DNA of 64,000 bases from an uncultured Hymenobacter sp. (GTDB taxonomy: Bacteria > Bacteroidota > Bacteroidia > Cytophagales > Hymenobacteraceae): contig CAJYVK010000020.1 in the NCBI GenBank assembly GCA_913778455.1, positions 30,126 through 94,125 on the forward strand, given 5' to 3'. Both the position numbers and the translations under genes were made by a program. Shown here in pieces: positions 16,467 through 25,098 of this stretch (positions within the stretch are counted from its first letter, which is position 1; the number at the start of each line of letters is the position of its first letter). Under the pieces are notes generated by a model. It did no database searches. It was not told the DNA's origin and was given only the letters and a program-made list of their open reading frames with translations.

Positions 16467-17588
16467 ATGTTGTTGCTTCGTTCTCGTTGGCAAGTAGTGG
16501 GGCTGCTGGCCCTATGGGCGGGGGGCTGCACCCGCAAAACGGTGTCGTTCAACTCGCGGCCCGACGACCTGATCCCCGCTACCGTGGTGGTGCCCGGCGA
16601 TACGCTCACTACCACCGGCCGCAAGGGAGCGCCCAAGCTCAGCATTGCGGGCCGCAAGGCCGTGCTTACTAAAGCCGAGGAAAAGGCCGCCAAGGACGAA
16701 GAAAAAGCCGCCCAGCGCAAGAAGCCCATCAAGAAAAAGATTTTTCTGGGGGAGCGCATCAAAAAGGCGTACGTGAAGTCAGGGCCGAAAGGACGCAACC
16801 AGACGATTGAGATATTCTACTACCTCAAAACGTTTCACCAGCCCGACCCCATGGCGCCGGCGGCGTACTACTACAGCCCGCGCAAGCACAAGATTTACAA
16901 GGCCACCGGCGAGCTCGATGCTTCTACCGACAAGGTACTGCACGGCCCATACAAGCGGATGCGTAACAACCAGGTGCTAGAAACTGGCTACTTCGCCAAC
17001 GGCACCCGGCACCTGCGCTGGGAGGCGTTCGACTTAAAAGGCACGCTGCTGACCAAGACCCACTACGAAATGGGTTTCCCGCGTGACGCCAACATCAGCT
17101 ACTACGACGCCGGCCAAACCATGCTGCGGGAGGTAGTGCCCTACGTGAATGGCAAACTGGAAGGCGATTATGCCAAATTTCGCAACGACGGCCGGCGCGA
17201 GTGGACCGGCCACTTCGAGAACGGTCGCCGGGTAGGGGAGTGGACCAACTTCGGGGACTATAAGAAGTACCCGCGCTACGTATTTCAATATGGAGAGAGC
17301 GGCTACGAGCCCGAGGTGGAAGAGCCCGAGCTCATCCGCGAGTACAGCCGGGGCGGCTCCCTCATCTACGACAAGGAAAAGAACATCGATAAGCGCGGCC
17401 AGGCCGACCCCGATGCCGCGCCCGCCAACGACCCGCGCCGGCCCGGCAACCACGGCGCGGCCCCGGCTCGCCCGCCCGTGCGCAAGCCCCAGGACCGCCG
17501 CCCTGGCTACCACCCCGCCGCCAAGCCGCCGCCCGTGTCGCCCACGCCGCCCGGCGGCACGCCCGCTACGGGCACCACTACTCCCTAG
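16467..17588 (+). CDS. Lipoprotein with MORN/YwqK-like repeats
   Basis: Predicted lipoprotein of 373 residues: the signal peptide ends in LWAGGC with Cys21. A Lys/Glu/Ala-rich charged region (about 65-100) follows. The central part (about 115-280) has antiparallel repeats of the MORN or 'YwqK antitoxin' kind (HGPYKRMRNNQVLETGYFAN, YVNGKLEGDYAKFRNDGRRE, ENGRRVGEWTNF). The last 70 residues are Pro/Arg-rich and disordered. The 'YwqK antitoxin' name of this repeat family should not be taken as evidence of a toxin system, since none is adjacent. Function is unknown. It is convergent with yraN at 15 bp. Confidence 0.8.
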   Translation: MLLLRSRWQVVGLLALWAGGCTRKTVSFNSRPDDLIPATVVVPGDTLTTTGRKGAPKLSIAGRKAVLTKAEEKAAKDEEKAAQRKKPIKKKIFLGERIKKAYVKSGPKGRNQTIEIFYYLKTFHQPDPMAPAAYYYSPRKHKIYKATGELDASTDKVLHGPYKRMRNNQVLETGYFANGTRHLRWEAFDLKGTLLTKTHYEMGFPRDANISYYDAGQTMLREVVPYVNGKLEGDYAKFRNDGRREWTGHFENGRRVGEWTNFGDYKKYPRYVFQYGESGYEPEVEEPELIREYSRGGSLIYDKEKNIDKRGQADPDAAPANDPRRPGNHGAAPARPPVRKPQDRRPGYHPAAKPPPVSPTPPGGTPATGTTTP

Positions 17589-17603
17589 CCGCGCCGAGCA
17601 GGC

Positions 17604-17963
17604 TTAGTAAAAAGCATCTTCAAACACTTCCAGCCGAAAGCCGCTGTGCAGGGGCGTGAGGGCTAAAATGTCGAAGCGGATATCGCCGCGCCAGTCCAGC
17701 TCTTCCTGCAAGTGCGTGGCCGCTAGGCGAAAAAGCTCTTTTTTGCGGGCCGAAACGAATGTCTCCGGTGGGCCATATTGCCCGCTGGAGCGCGTTTTGA
17801 CCTCAATGAAGACCAGCAGCTCGGTACCCTGGCGCACTATCAAATCTACCTCGGCCCGGCCGTGGCGGTAGCCCTGCGCCAGCACTTCGTAGCCCGCTCG
17901 CCGGTAAAAATCGGCCGCGGCAGCCTCGCCGGCTTGGCCTAATGCGTGGGCGGCAGTTGCCAT
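17604..17963 (-). CDS. yraN: YraN family (UPF0102) nuclease-fold protein
   Basis: Small cytoplasmic protein of 119 residues with the restriction-endonuclease-like core of the YraN/UPF0102 family: GEAAAADFYRRAGYEVL, HGRAEVDLIVRQG and LVFIEVKTRSS give the E...D...ExK active-site pattern. The ATG at 17963 matches the family N-terminus (a short leader, then the LGQAGE helix). An in-frame start at 18038 would add 25 unrelated residues. Its role is poorly defined, with a DNA processing or recombination link suspected for the family. It diverges from lipB. Confidence 0.9.
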   Translation of the reverse strand: MATAAHALGQAGEAAAADFYRRAGYEVLAQGYRHGRAEVDLIVRQGTELLVFIEVKTRSSGQYGPPETFVSARKKELFRLAATHLQEELDWRGDIRFDILALTPLHSGFRLEVFEDAFY

Positions 17964-18070
17964 AAACTGGATTATCAAGTAAATGATGGGTAAAGGATTG
18001 CCGCAGGTAGGCGGGGGCGAATAGTCGGGCCAGCCCACTACCCGCGCAAGCTAAACTATCGGCGGCGAAG

Positions 18071-18078
18071 TAACTTTG
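18071..18078 (+). promoter_or_regulatory. Candidate -7 element (TAACTTTG) for lipB
   Basis: TAACTTTG is a full match to TAnnTTTG and lies 31 nt before the lipB ATG at 18110. A -33 TTTG is not present at ideal spacing. Confidence 0.42.
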
Positions 18079-18109
18079 CAGCACCAGACCGTCCTTTGCT
18101 GCTCTTCCG

Positions 18110-18925
18110 ATGGATATTTACTCGGCCTGCATGGCCCCTGCTGCGCCGCTAGCCTCTGCTCCGGCTGCGCCGATGGCCGCCCCCTCCCAGCGGACTATCG
18201 CCGTTCAGCGGCTGGGCCTCGTGCCCTACGTGCCAACCTGGGAGTTGCAGGAGCAACTATTGGCTGATACGCTGGCGATCAAGGCCGAAAACCGCCAGGC
18301 GGAATCCGCTGGGCAGCCGCCCCGGCCCACACCCAATCACCTGCTATTCTGCCAGCACCCGCCCACGTACACGCTGGGCAAAAGCGGCAAGCCAGAGCAC
18401 CTGTTGCTCGACGAGGCCGCCCTGACGGCTCACGGCGCGACGTTTCACCGCATCAACCGGGGCGGCGACATTACGTTTCACGGCCCCGGCCAGCTGGTGG
18501 CTTATCCGCTGCTCGACCTCGAAAGTTTTCGGCCCGACATCCACTGGTACCTGCGGGCGCTGGAGGAAGCCGTGATTCAGACGCTGGCTGGCTACGGCTT
18601 GCAGGCCGGCCGCATTGCGGGCCTCACCGGCGTGTGGCTCGACTGGCAGGAGGGAGCAGCTAATCCCCGTAAAATCTGCGCGATGGGCGTGCGGTGCAGC
18701 CGCTGGGTTACGCTCCACGGCCTGGCGCTCAACGTCAATACCGACCTGAGCTATTTTGGCTACATCGTGCCCTGCGGTATCACCGACAAGGCCGTAACTT
18801 CCCTGCAAGCCGAGCTGGGCCACGCCGTACCCGTGGAGGAGGTGCAGGAGCGCCTGCTGGCGGCCCTGCTCGCCCAACTCGACGCCACGGTGGTCCTGGC
18901 CGCTCATTCTTTGCCTACCCTATGA
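18110..18925 (+). CDS. lipB: Octanoyl-[ACP]:protein N-octanoyltransferase LipB
   Basis: Transfers octanoate from ACP to lipoyl domains in lipoate synthesis. The family core is complete: FCQHPPTYTLG, RGGDITFHGPGQLVAYPLLD, the active-site lysine region RKICAMGVRCSRWVTLHG (Lys188) and the catalytic Cys222 in YIVPCGITDK. The protein is 271 residues, longer than usual because of an Ala/Pro-rich N-terminal 28 residues. Translation could instead start at in-frame ATGs at codon 8 or 22. Its TGA overlaps the ATG of the next gene (ATGA), a sign of translational coupling. No lipA is nearby. Confidence 0.94.
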   Translation: MDIYSACMAPAAPLASAPAAPMAAPSQRTIAVQRLGLVPYVPTWELQEQLLADTLAIKAENRQAESAGQPPRPTPNHLLFCQHPPTYTLGKSGKPEHLLLDEAALTAHGATFHRINRGGDITFHGPGQLVAYPLLDLESFRPDIHWYLRALEEAVIQTLAGYGLQAGRIAGLTGVWLDWQEGAANPRKICAMGVRCSRWVTLHGLALNVNTDLSYFGYIVPCGITDKAVTSLQAELGHAVPVEEVQERLLAALLAQLDATVVLAAHSLPTL

Positions 18926-19341
18926 AGCAGGATATTTCCTTCGACCCCGTAGAGGGCGTGTCCATCGCCATTGTGCCCACTAGTGAAAACGGCCTTGCCG
19001 ACAGCGCACAAACCTGGACGGTATATCTGCTGAATAGCAACGACGTTCCGCTCGAAACCGTCCTCATCGCCGCCGATGGCTACGGTACTCAGCCCACGGG
19101 GGAAACCGTGCGCACCAGTACCCTGCGCTACCACTTCGCGCAGGTAGCCGCCCAATCGGCCACGCCAGTCGAGCTGATCGATCCTGCCGTTTTTCACCTC
19201 ACCAATCAGTATTGGGTGAGCTATTACCTGGGTGGCCGCATTTTTGATAAAAAATTCCTCTTCGTGCCTGATTCCATCGTGTCCGACAATCTTAGTCCGC
19301 TGCCCCTGCTCGCTGGCCAGCTGGGCGTGCTGCACGGCTAG
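18922..19341 (+). CDS. Conserved Bacteroidota protein coupled to lipB
   Basis: Soluble protein of 139 residues beginning MKQDISFDPVEGVSIAIVP. I recall close relatives in Bacteroidota with blocks such as WTVYLLN, YGTQPTGETVRTSTLRYHF, QYWVSYYLGGRIFDKKFLF and a C-terminal PLL..G. They are sometimes mislabelled as a phenylalanyl-tRNA synthetase alpha subunit, but there is no class II synthetase motif and the length is far too short. The start at 18922 overlaps the lipB stop as ATGA. A longer in-frame reading from 18694 lies over lipB and is rejected. Function is unknown. Confidence 0.82.
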   Translation: MKQDISFDPVEGVSIAIVPTSENGLADSAQTWTVYLLNSNDVPLETVLIAADGYGTQPTGETVRTSTLRYHFAQVAAQSATPVELIDPAVFHLTNQYWVSYYLGGRIFDKKFLFVPDSIVSDNLSPLPLLAGQLGVLHG

Positions 19342-19399
19342 CCTCTTGTCCGAAAATCAGTAAATTACACACCTTTATCTCCCTAGTCACTGCTTGATA

Positions 19400-20506
19400 A
19401 TGACGAGCCTGTTACAAATTACGACTCCTGTTATCGGGGACCACTTCAGTGTGTATTTGGGCTTGGCTGGCCTGTGGGCCCTGCTGGTAGCCATGTTCGC
19501 CGTGCCTTCCATCGTGCACATCGCTCACCTCAAAAACCTGCTCGATACCCCCAACGGCCGCACGGTGCACCAGTCGCTCACGCCGCGTCTGGGTGGAGTG
19601 GCGGTGTTTGCGGGCTTCATGTCGGCCCTCACCATTTTTGCCCCGCTCAACAACGGGGTGAAAGAATTGCTGGCGGGCTGCATCATTCTGTTCTTCGTGG
19701 GCTTGAAGGATGATTTGGTAACTATCTCGGTTGCCAAAAAATTTGTAGGTCAGCTGCTGGCCAGTGGCGTAGTGATGATCATGGCCGACGTGCGCGTCAC
19801 CAGCTTTCAGGGTATTCTGGGCATCTACACTTTGCCCGTGGGCGTCAGCTACGCCTTCACCTTCGTCATGATTATCGGCATTACCAATGCCATCAACCTC
19901 ATTGATGGGCTCGACGGCCTGGCTGGCACCATCGTACTCATTCTCACGGGTACGTTCGGGTATTATTTCTACCGTTACGGCGGGGCTTCCTTCAGCAACT
20001 ACGCTTTCGTCGCGGTGTGCCTCATTGGCGGGATGCTGGGTTTTCTGCGGTATAACTTTCACAAGGCCAGCATCTTCATGGGCGATACCGGCTCGCTGGT
20101 ATGCGGCTTTATCGTTTCGATTCTCGCCATTCAGTTTATCGAGCTGGGTAGCCGGACCGGGCAGCCCTTCGGCAACGTAGCCCCGGCCGTCACGCTGGGC
20201 GTGCTTTTCGTACCGCTCTTCGATACCCTGCGCGTATTTATCCTGCGCATGGCCGCTGGCCGCTCCCCCTTCTCGCCGGATAAAAATCACGTGCACCACC
20301 GCATCATGGCCATGGGCTTTCCCCAAATCAGCACCGTGCTGCTGCTGGGCTTGCTCAATATCGTGGTGGTATTGTTTGTTATCAATTTTCACCACCTGGG
20401 CAATCTGCCACTCATCGGCATTCTGTTCGTGTTTTCGGTGTTGCTCAGTGTGTTCTTGGGCGTGTACCAAAGCCGGGCGGCTCGTCGGCAGGTAGCCTCG
20501 TCCTGA
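19400..20506 (+). CDS. MraY/WecA-family undecaprenyl-phosphate sugar-1-phosphate transferase
   Basis: Polytopic inner-membrane enzyme of 368 residues that should transfer a sugar-1-phosphate (probably GlcNAc-1-P) from a UDP-sugar to undecaprenyl phosphate, starting surface polysaccharide synthesis. Key motifs are the Asp pair in GLKDDL, NAINLIDGLDGLAG, FMGDTGSLVCGF and the C-terminal KNHVHHRIM typical of the WecA/TagO branch rather than MraY proper. About ten membrane segments are visible. The ATG at 19400 is used, and a TTG two codons earlier is less likely. It is followed at 11 bp by the DUF4271 gene, so the two may be cotranscribed. Confidence 0.9.
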   Translation: MTSLLQITTPVIGDHFSVYLGLAGLWALLVAMFAVPSIVHIAHLKNLLDTPNGRTVHQSLTPRLGGVAVFAGFMSALTIFAPLNNGVKELLAGCIILFFVGLKDDLVTISVAKKFVGQLLASGVVMIMADVRVTSFQGILGIYTLPVGVSYAFTFVMIIGITNAINLIDGLDGLAGTIVLILTGTFGYYFYRYGGASFSNYAFVAVCLIGGMLGFLRYNFHKASIFMGDTGSLVCGFIVSILAIQFIELGSRTGQPFGNVAPAVTLGVLFVPLFDTLRVFILRMAAGRSPFSPDKNHVHHRIMAMGFPQISTVLLLGLLNIVVVLFVINFHHLGNLPLIGILFVFSVLLSVFLGVYQSRAARRQVASS

Positions 20507-20517
20507 TTATCCGCGAC

Positions 20518-21726
20518 ATGCTGACGACTGCGGCCTGCTTCTTCTCCTGTCGTCGTGGCGGCTGGCTGGCCGGGCTGCTCCTGTGGCTGCTGCCCTTGTT
20601 GTCAGTTCGCGCCGCCGAGTACCAGCCCCTGCCCCCCGTCGCCACTCCCGGCCTGGCCGCCGACGACTGGCTGCTGCACGATGCGGTTGGCAATCGGCTC
20701 ATCCTCTACCTGCCCGGCTACCACGCCCCGGCCCACGCCTATTATCAGTGGGTGCGATTCAAGCCCCGGCAGCCCTTTCTGCTGTCGTTCTCGGCCGCGC
20801 CGGGCCTAAGTGTTTTTTTAGATAATCAGCTCGTATACACCGCCGCTGCGGCGGGCCGCTACAGTTTCGACCTGACGCGGTTCGTCGCGCCCGCCCGGCT
20901 AGCCCAGCCCCACCTACTCGCCGTGTGGCAGCCCGATGGCTATCCCGTGCTGCGATCTTTCAGTGCCGAGACTACCGCCCCCTTGCGGCCTACGGCTGCC
21001 GCCGTCGCTGGCCTGCCCCCGCGCCTACAGCTGCGGCTGCCGCCCGGCCAGGGTACCAACGTGTTGCTGTTTTTACTGCTCGTCGTGGGCATGCTCTACG
21101 GCGTGCTGCGTAGCGCCTACCCAACCGGCCTGGGGCGCATTCTGGAAGTAAATGAGCTGTTTGGCAGCGCGGCCGACCCGCAGAGCTTTCTCACGCGTCC
21201 TGCCTTCACGTGGCTCAACATGGGGCTGGTGCTCTTGTTCTCGCTGTCGCTGGCCTTGTTACTCACGGCGCTGCACACCGATTTTAGCAGCTTACCGCTC
21301 CTGCAGCGCGTGCTCGACGTGCCCGAATCGGCTATTGTGGCGCGGGTATTTCTTTACACCGGGCTTATCCTCAGCTTTATAGTGGGTAAGTACATTTTGG
21401 TTGAATTGCTCAGTTACATCTTCGACCTGCGCTTGCTCGTCAACCTGCACTACCGGGAGTTTTTACGTACCACTTTACTGCTGGGCTTACTGGTGCCGCT
21501 GGTGCTCCTGCTCTACCTCGCGCTGAACGCCCGCTGGCCCGCCGTTGTTGAGGTGGCTAATAGTTGTGTGCTGCTCCTCCTCACGGCCACCGTGCTGCGC
21601 GTGGCCCGCACGCTACACCAACGGGCCTCCCTTCTCAATCTTCATTTGTTCGCGTACCTTTGTGCTACCGAAGTACTGCCCCTGGCCGTGCTTCTGAAAC
21701 TCATCGTGTTCACGTATCCTGCTTAG
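20518..21726 (+). CDS. DUF4271 domain membrane protein
   Basis: Membrane protein of 402 residues. An N-terminal signal or membrane segment (about 15-32) is followed by an extracytoplasmic beta-rich region (about 35-155) and then DUF4271 (about 180-400) with six to seven hydrophobic segments, including VLRSAYPTGLGRILEVNELF and SYIFDLRLLVNLHYREFLRT, the conserved blocks of the family. DUF4271 proteins occur in Bacteroidota next to hemD and T9SS genes, as here. A role in secretion or gliding is inferred from position only. Confidence 0.82.
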   Translation: MLTTAACFFSCRRGGWLAGLLLWLLPLLSVRAAEYQPLPPVATPGLAADDWLLHDAVGNRLILYLPGYHAPAHAYYQWVRFKPRQPFLLSFSAAPGLSVFLDNQLVYTAAAAGRYSFDLTRFVAPARLAQPHLLAVWQPDGYPVLRSFSAETTAPLRPTAAAVAGLPPRLQLRLPPGQGTNVLLFLLLVVGMLYGVLRSAYPTGLGRILEVNELFGSAADPQSFLTRPAFTWLNMGLVLLFSLSLALLLTALHTDFSSLPLLQRVLDVPESAIVARVFLYTGLILSFIVGKYILVELLSYIFDLRLLVNLHYREFLRTTLLLGLLVPLVLLLYLALNARWPAVVEVANSCVLLLLTATVLRVARTLHQRASLLNLHLFAYLCATEVLPLAVLLKLIVFTYPA

Positions 21727-21795
21727 GCAGCGCCGAGGCCCTCGGCAAGGATTAGCTTTCTTCTATAGTTCTAGCGTTACCCTTTACTTTCCTTT

Positions 21796-22623
21796 ATGGC
21801 CGAGAGCGCAGCACAGCCGGGTTTGGACCGGCACGCCAAGCCCATCCGCAGCATCCTGGTTACCCAGCCCAAACCAGCCACTGACGTTTCGCCCTATTCC
21901 ACGTTGGCCGAGAAATACGGAGTTCGCGTAGATTTCCGGGAATTCATCGACGTGCAGGGGGTGCCCTACAAAGACTTTCGCAAAGACAAAGTCAATATTC
22001 TGGAGCACACGGCGGTTATTTTCACCAGCCGCAACGCGGTCGACCATTTCTTTCGCATCTGCCAGGAGGCTAAGCTGGAAATGCCCGCCGAAATGAAATA
22101 CTTCTGTATTTCTGATCAAACGGCTAACTACCTGCAAAAATATATCGTGCTGCGCAAGCGCAAGCTCTTCGTCGGCCTGCGCACGGCAGCCGATCTTTTT
22201 GAGGTGATTAAGAAGCACAAAGGAGAGAAGTTTCTGTACCCGTGCTCCGATATTCGCAAGGATGACCTGCCCGAATTTATGCGGGCTAACAACCTCAAGT
22301 TCACGGAGGCCGTTATCTACCGCACGGTAGCTAGCGACCTGTCGGATTTGGCGGAGGTGAAGTATGACTGCTTGGCCTTCTTCAGCCCGTCGGGAATTAG
22401 CTCCTTGTTCGTCAACTTTCCTGATTTCACCCAGGATGGGACCCGCATCGCCGCTTTTGGCCCTACCACCGCCAAGGCCGTGCGCGATGCCAACCTGATT
22501 CTGGACATCGAAGCACCCATGCCCAATGCCCCGTCCATGACGGGGGCCATCGAGGCCTACATTCGCCAGCACGCTGCCCAATCGGGGCAGGCCGTGGGTA
22601 AAGACAAATCCGCCAGCAGCTAA
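21796..22623 (+). CDS. hemD: Uroporphyrinogen-III synthase
   Basis: Cytoplasmic enzyme of 275 residues that cyclises hydroxymethylbilane to uroporphyrinogen III in haem biosynthesis. Sequence conservation is low in this family, but the two-domain HemD pattern is visible: SILVTQPKP at the start, IFTSRNAVDHFFRIC, YFCISDQTANYLQKYI, FLYPCSDIRKDDLPEFM, DCLAFFSPSGISSLF and IAAFGPTTAKAVRDANL. The lysine-rich tail is variable. It sits between DUF4271 and porP with no other haem genes nearby. Confidence 0.88.
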   Translation: MAESAAQPGLDRHAKPIRSILVTQPKPATDVSPYSTLAEKYGVRVDFREFIDVQGVPYKDFRKDKVNILEHTAVIFTSRNAVDHFFRICQEAKLEMPAEMKYFCISDQTANYLQKYIVLRKRKLFVGLRTAADLFEVIKKHKGEKFLYPCSDIRKDDLPEFMRANNLKFTEAVIYRTVASDLSDLAEVKYDCLAFFSPSGISSLFVNFPDFTQDGTRIAAFGPTTAKAVRDANLILDIEAPMPNAPSMTGAIEAYIRQHAAQSGQAVGKDKSASS

Positions 22624-22708
22624 GGGAACCCATTTGAGCGCTGGCTACTTACATCACTTAGCCAGTCGTTTCTTTCCGCGCGGGGCGCGTATAGGGTCGG
22701 TTGACAGT

Positions 22709-22716
22709 TACATTTG
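22709..22716 (+). promoter_or_regulatory. Candidate -7 element (TACATTTG) upstream of porP
   Basis: TACATTTG matches TAnnTTTG and lies 68 nt before the porP ATG at 22785. No good -33 box is seen. The hemD stop is about 85 bp upstream, so porP may have its own promoter. Confidence 0.35.
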
Positions 22717-22784
22717 AACGTAAGCTGCCTTCGGGCAGCTTACTACCTTTTATCTTCTTCTCCGTCCCTTTCCTCCGCAGCTTC

Positions 22785-23780
22785 ATGAAAGGAATTGTAC
22801 TTGCTACGCTGCTAGTGGCGGCGGCTGTTCCCGCGCTGGCCCAGCAGCAGCCGCAGTTTACGCACTACGGCTTCAACGGTATGTACCTCAACCCGGCTTA
22901 TGCTGGCATCAAGGGCCAAACGGAGGTAAATATTATCGGCCGGTACCAGTATTTAAATCTGGGTAATTCCGTAGGCGACGAAAACGGGTCGCCGCGCACT
23001 GGTATGGCATCAATTTCGGTGCCCATTTTGCCGCTCAGCGGGGGGCTAGGCTTGGTGGTGTATTACGACCAGGCTGGCGTGACGAAGATGACCAACGCGG
23101 CGTTATCCTATTCGCAACACATCAAGTTGGGCCGGGGACGACTCGGAATCGGGGTTCAAGGTATTTATACTTATATTGGCAAGGGCACTTACCGGGCCAT
23201 CGATCCCACCGACGCCAGTATTCCGGCCAATGCCTCCGACCGTAAATTCGACATGGGCGCGGGCCTTTGGTACGAGGCCCCCAAGTTTTACGCCGGCTTG
23301 AGCGTGAACAACCTGTTGCGCTCCGAATACGCCTTCAAAAGCAATGGTACGGTGGGCATTGCCAGCCAATATTTGGGAGAGAATCACGCCTATCTCACCA
23401 CGGGCTACAATATCGAGGCTTCGTCCAGCGTTACGGTTACGCCGATGGTGCTGCTAAAAGCCGTACTACCAGGACGCTACGATACAAAAAGTAAATACGA
23501 CAATCAGCACAACTATTCGGTGGAAGCGGGTGTGAGAGCCACGCTCAACGATCAGGTGTGGGCTGGCCTCAATTACCGCTACGACGAGTCGGTATCGGGT
23601 CTGCTCGGCTACGGCTTCGGCCCCGACAATCGCTACCGCATCGGCTACGCTTTCGACTTCATCGCCTTCAATCAGGCAGCCCGCGCATTCAGCTCCCACG
23701 AAATCATGCTTTCCCTGCGCCTCCCCAAGGCAGTGCCGCTCACCCGCCCGGCCATTCGCACGCCCCGCTACAGTTTTTAG
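22785..23780 (+). CDS. porP: PorP/SprF family type IX secretion outer-membrane protein
   Basis: Outer-membrane beta-barrel protein of 331 residues. The signal peptide is MKGIVLATLLVAAAVPALAQ, and the ATG at 22785 is chosen because it starts there. The mature N-terminus QPQFTHYGFNGMYLNPAYAG is the hallmark of PorP/SprF proteins, which associate with T9SS cargo or the translocon at the cell surface. The following strands (GMASISVPILPLSGGLGLVV, GVQGIYTYIGKG, MLSLRLPK at the end) fit a barrel. It directly precedes gldKLMN, the same order as porPKLMN of Porphyromonas gingivalis, so it is the housekeeping PorP rather than an SprF attached to one adhesin. Confidence 0.9.
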   Translation: MKGIVLATLLVAAAVPALAQQQPQFTHYGFNGMYLNPAYAGIKGQTEVNIIGRYQYLNLGNSVGDENGSPRTGMASISVPILPLSGGLGLVVYYDQAGVTKMTNAALSYSQHIKLGRGRLGIGVQGIYTYIGKGTYRAIDPTDASIPANASDRKFDMGAGLWYEAPKFYAGLSVNNLLRSEYAFKSNGTVGIASQYLGENHAYLTTGYNIEASSSVTVTPMVLLKAVLPGRYDTKSKYDNQHNYSVEAGVRATLNDQVWAGLNYRYDESVSGLLGYGFGPDNRYRIGYAFDFIAFNQAARAFSSHEIMLSLRLPKAVPLTRPAIRTPRYSF

Positions 23781-24011
23781 CGTAGTTAAAAGGTTAATTT
23801 TTACAAGAATTAACCTCTAATGCAGGTTCCTGATTGTATCTAACTTAGGATTTTAGGGTCATTTAACGAGTTTTTCAACCCACTCAGCGAATTAGGGGCT
23901 TGCGCTGCTGCAACCCGTATTGTACGGCTCCTCCGAATCCCGTAGATTTGCCACTAGATACAAACTTGCCCCAATCGCAGCCTGATTATAAATTAGTTCT
24001 TTCTCCTTATT
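23781..24011 (+). promoter_or_regulatory. Intergenic region upstream of gldK, probable gldKLMN promoter region
   Basis: A 231-bp gap, AT-rich compared with its surroundings. A 9-bp hairpin (AGGTTAATT at 23791-23799 with AATTAACCT at 23808-23816) follows the porP stop and may be a weak terminator. No full TTTG/TAnnTTTG pair was found, so a promoter here is inferred from the gap size and composition. Confidence 0.35.
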
Positions 24012-25028
24012 ATGAAAAAATTTCTAGTATTACCCCTAATCGCCTTATCGGGGGTATTCCTGGGTGGCTGTTTCACTAAGAACTTCAAAGGCGAACTGGT
24101 AGGTACTGACGACCGGCCCGTCTTCAACCCACAGGAAGTACCCTTTGGCATGGTTCCCTGCCCCGGCGGCACCTTCCACATGGGGCAGACCGACCAGGAC
24201 ATCTCCGCCTCGATGGTCAACATGAACAAGCAGGTGACTATCGCCGGCTTTTACATGGACGAAACCGAAATCACGAACAATGAATACCGCCAGTTCGTGA
24301 ATGCCATCATGGAAGATTCCGTGGAGGCTTTGGGAGAAGATTATATCAAAACTGAGCTCTATCCCGATACTACTGTCTGGGTACGCGACTTCACTTATCA
24401 CATGGGTGACCCGCTGCTCGAATACTATTACTCGCACCCTGCCTTCGATGATTATCCCGTGGTAGGGGTTGATTGGTTCGCCGCCCGCTACTTCTGCAAC
24501 TGGCGTACCCGCTACAAAAACACGACCGCCGAGGAAACCGGTGATGCCCCGTATCCCAACTTCCGCCTCCCGTCGGAAGCCGAATGGGAATACGCCGCAC
24601 GCGGTGGCCGCGAGGGCGCTACCTTCCCCTGGGGTGGCCCTTACGTTCGCAACACCAAAGGGTGCATGCTGGCAAACTTCAAGCCGGGCCGGGGCGACTA
24701 CGCGTCCGATGGCTACGCTTACACGTCGGAAGTAGGCTCTTACTTCCCCAATGATTTTGGTCTGTACGATATGGCTGGCAACGTATCCGAGTGGTGCGAT
24801 GACGCCTACATGGAAGCTTCAGTGCCGGTGGTTTGGGACTTGAACCCCACCAACCCCGACGATAACGAACCGCGCAAAGTAGTGCGCGGAGGCTCTTGGA
24901 AAGACATTCAGTACTTCCTCGAAACGGGTACCCGCAACTTTGAATACCAGGATTCGGCCCGCTCTTATATCGGTTTCCGTTGCTCCATGATTCAGATTGG
25001 TATGGGTACCAACCGCCGCCTGAACTAA
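24012..25028 (+). CDS. gldK: Type IX secretion/gliding lipoprotein GldK (PorK)
   Basis: Outer-membrane lipoprotein of 338 residues that forms the periplasmic ring with GldN (PorK-PorN) around the T9SS translocon. The lipobox is VFLGGC with Cys20. The rest is a formylglycine-generating-enzyme (SUMF1) fold: PGGTFHMGQTDQD, FYMDETEITNNEYRQF, RLPSEAEWEYAARGG, DMAGNVSEWCDD, KVVRGGSWKD and SYIGFRC. In GldK this fold is structural, not catalytic. It is first in the co-oriented cluster gldK-gldL-gldM-gldN, with gaps of 70, 48 and 36 bp. Length is slightly below that of some homologues. Confidence 0.95.
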   Translation: MKKFLVLPLIALSGVFLGGCFTKNFKGELVGTDDRPVFNPQEVPFGMVPCPGGTFHMGQTDQDISASMVNMNKQVTIAGFYMDETEITNNEYRQFVNAIMEDSVEALGEDYIKTELYPDTTVWVRDFTYHMGDPLLEYYYSHPAFDDYPVVGVDWFAARYFCNWRTRYKNTTAEETGDAPYPNFRLPSEAEWEYAARGGREGATFPWGGPYVRNTKGCMLANFKPGRGDYASDGYAYTSEVGSYFPNDFGLYDMAGNVSEWCDDAYMEASVPVVWDLNPTNPDDNEPRKVVRGGSWKDIQYFLETGTRNFEYQDSARSYIGFRCSMIQIGMGTNRRLN

Positions 25029-25098
25029 TCCTCTCTCGTAGCCCAATTCATCCTTTTTTTCTTTCTCTTAAATAAGCTTTACTAGCTTCCAACTCACA

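Noticed and set aside
16467-17588. Toxin-antitoxin system, because of YwqK-like repeats
   Set aside because: The protein has a lipobox and no toxin gene is adjacent. The repeat family name is misleading.
18694-18921. Upstream extension of the small gene after lipB
   Set aside because: It overlaps the conserved end of lipB in another frame. The ATGA overlap start at 18922 matches the family.
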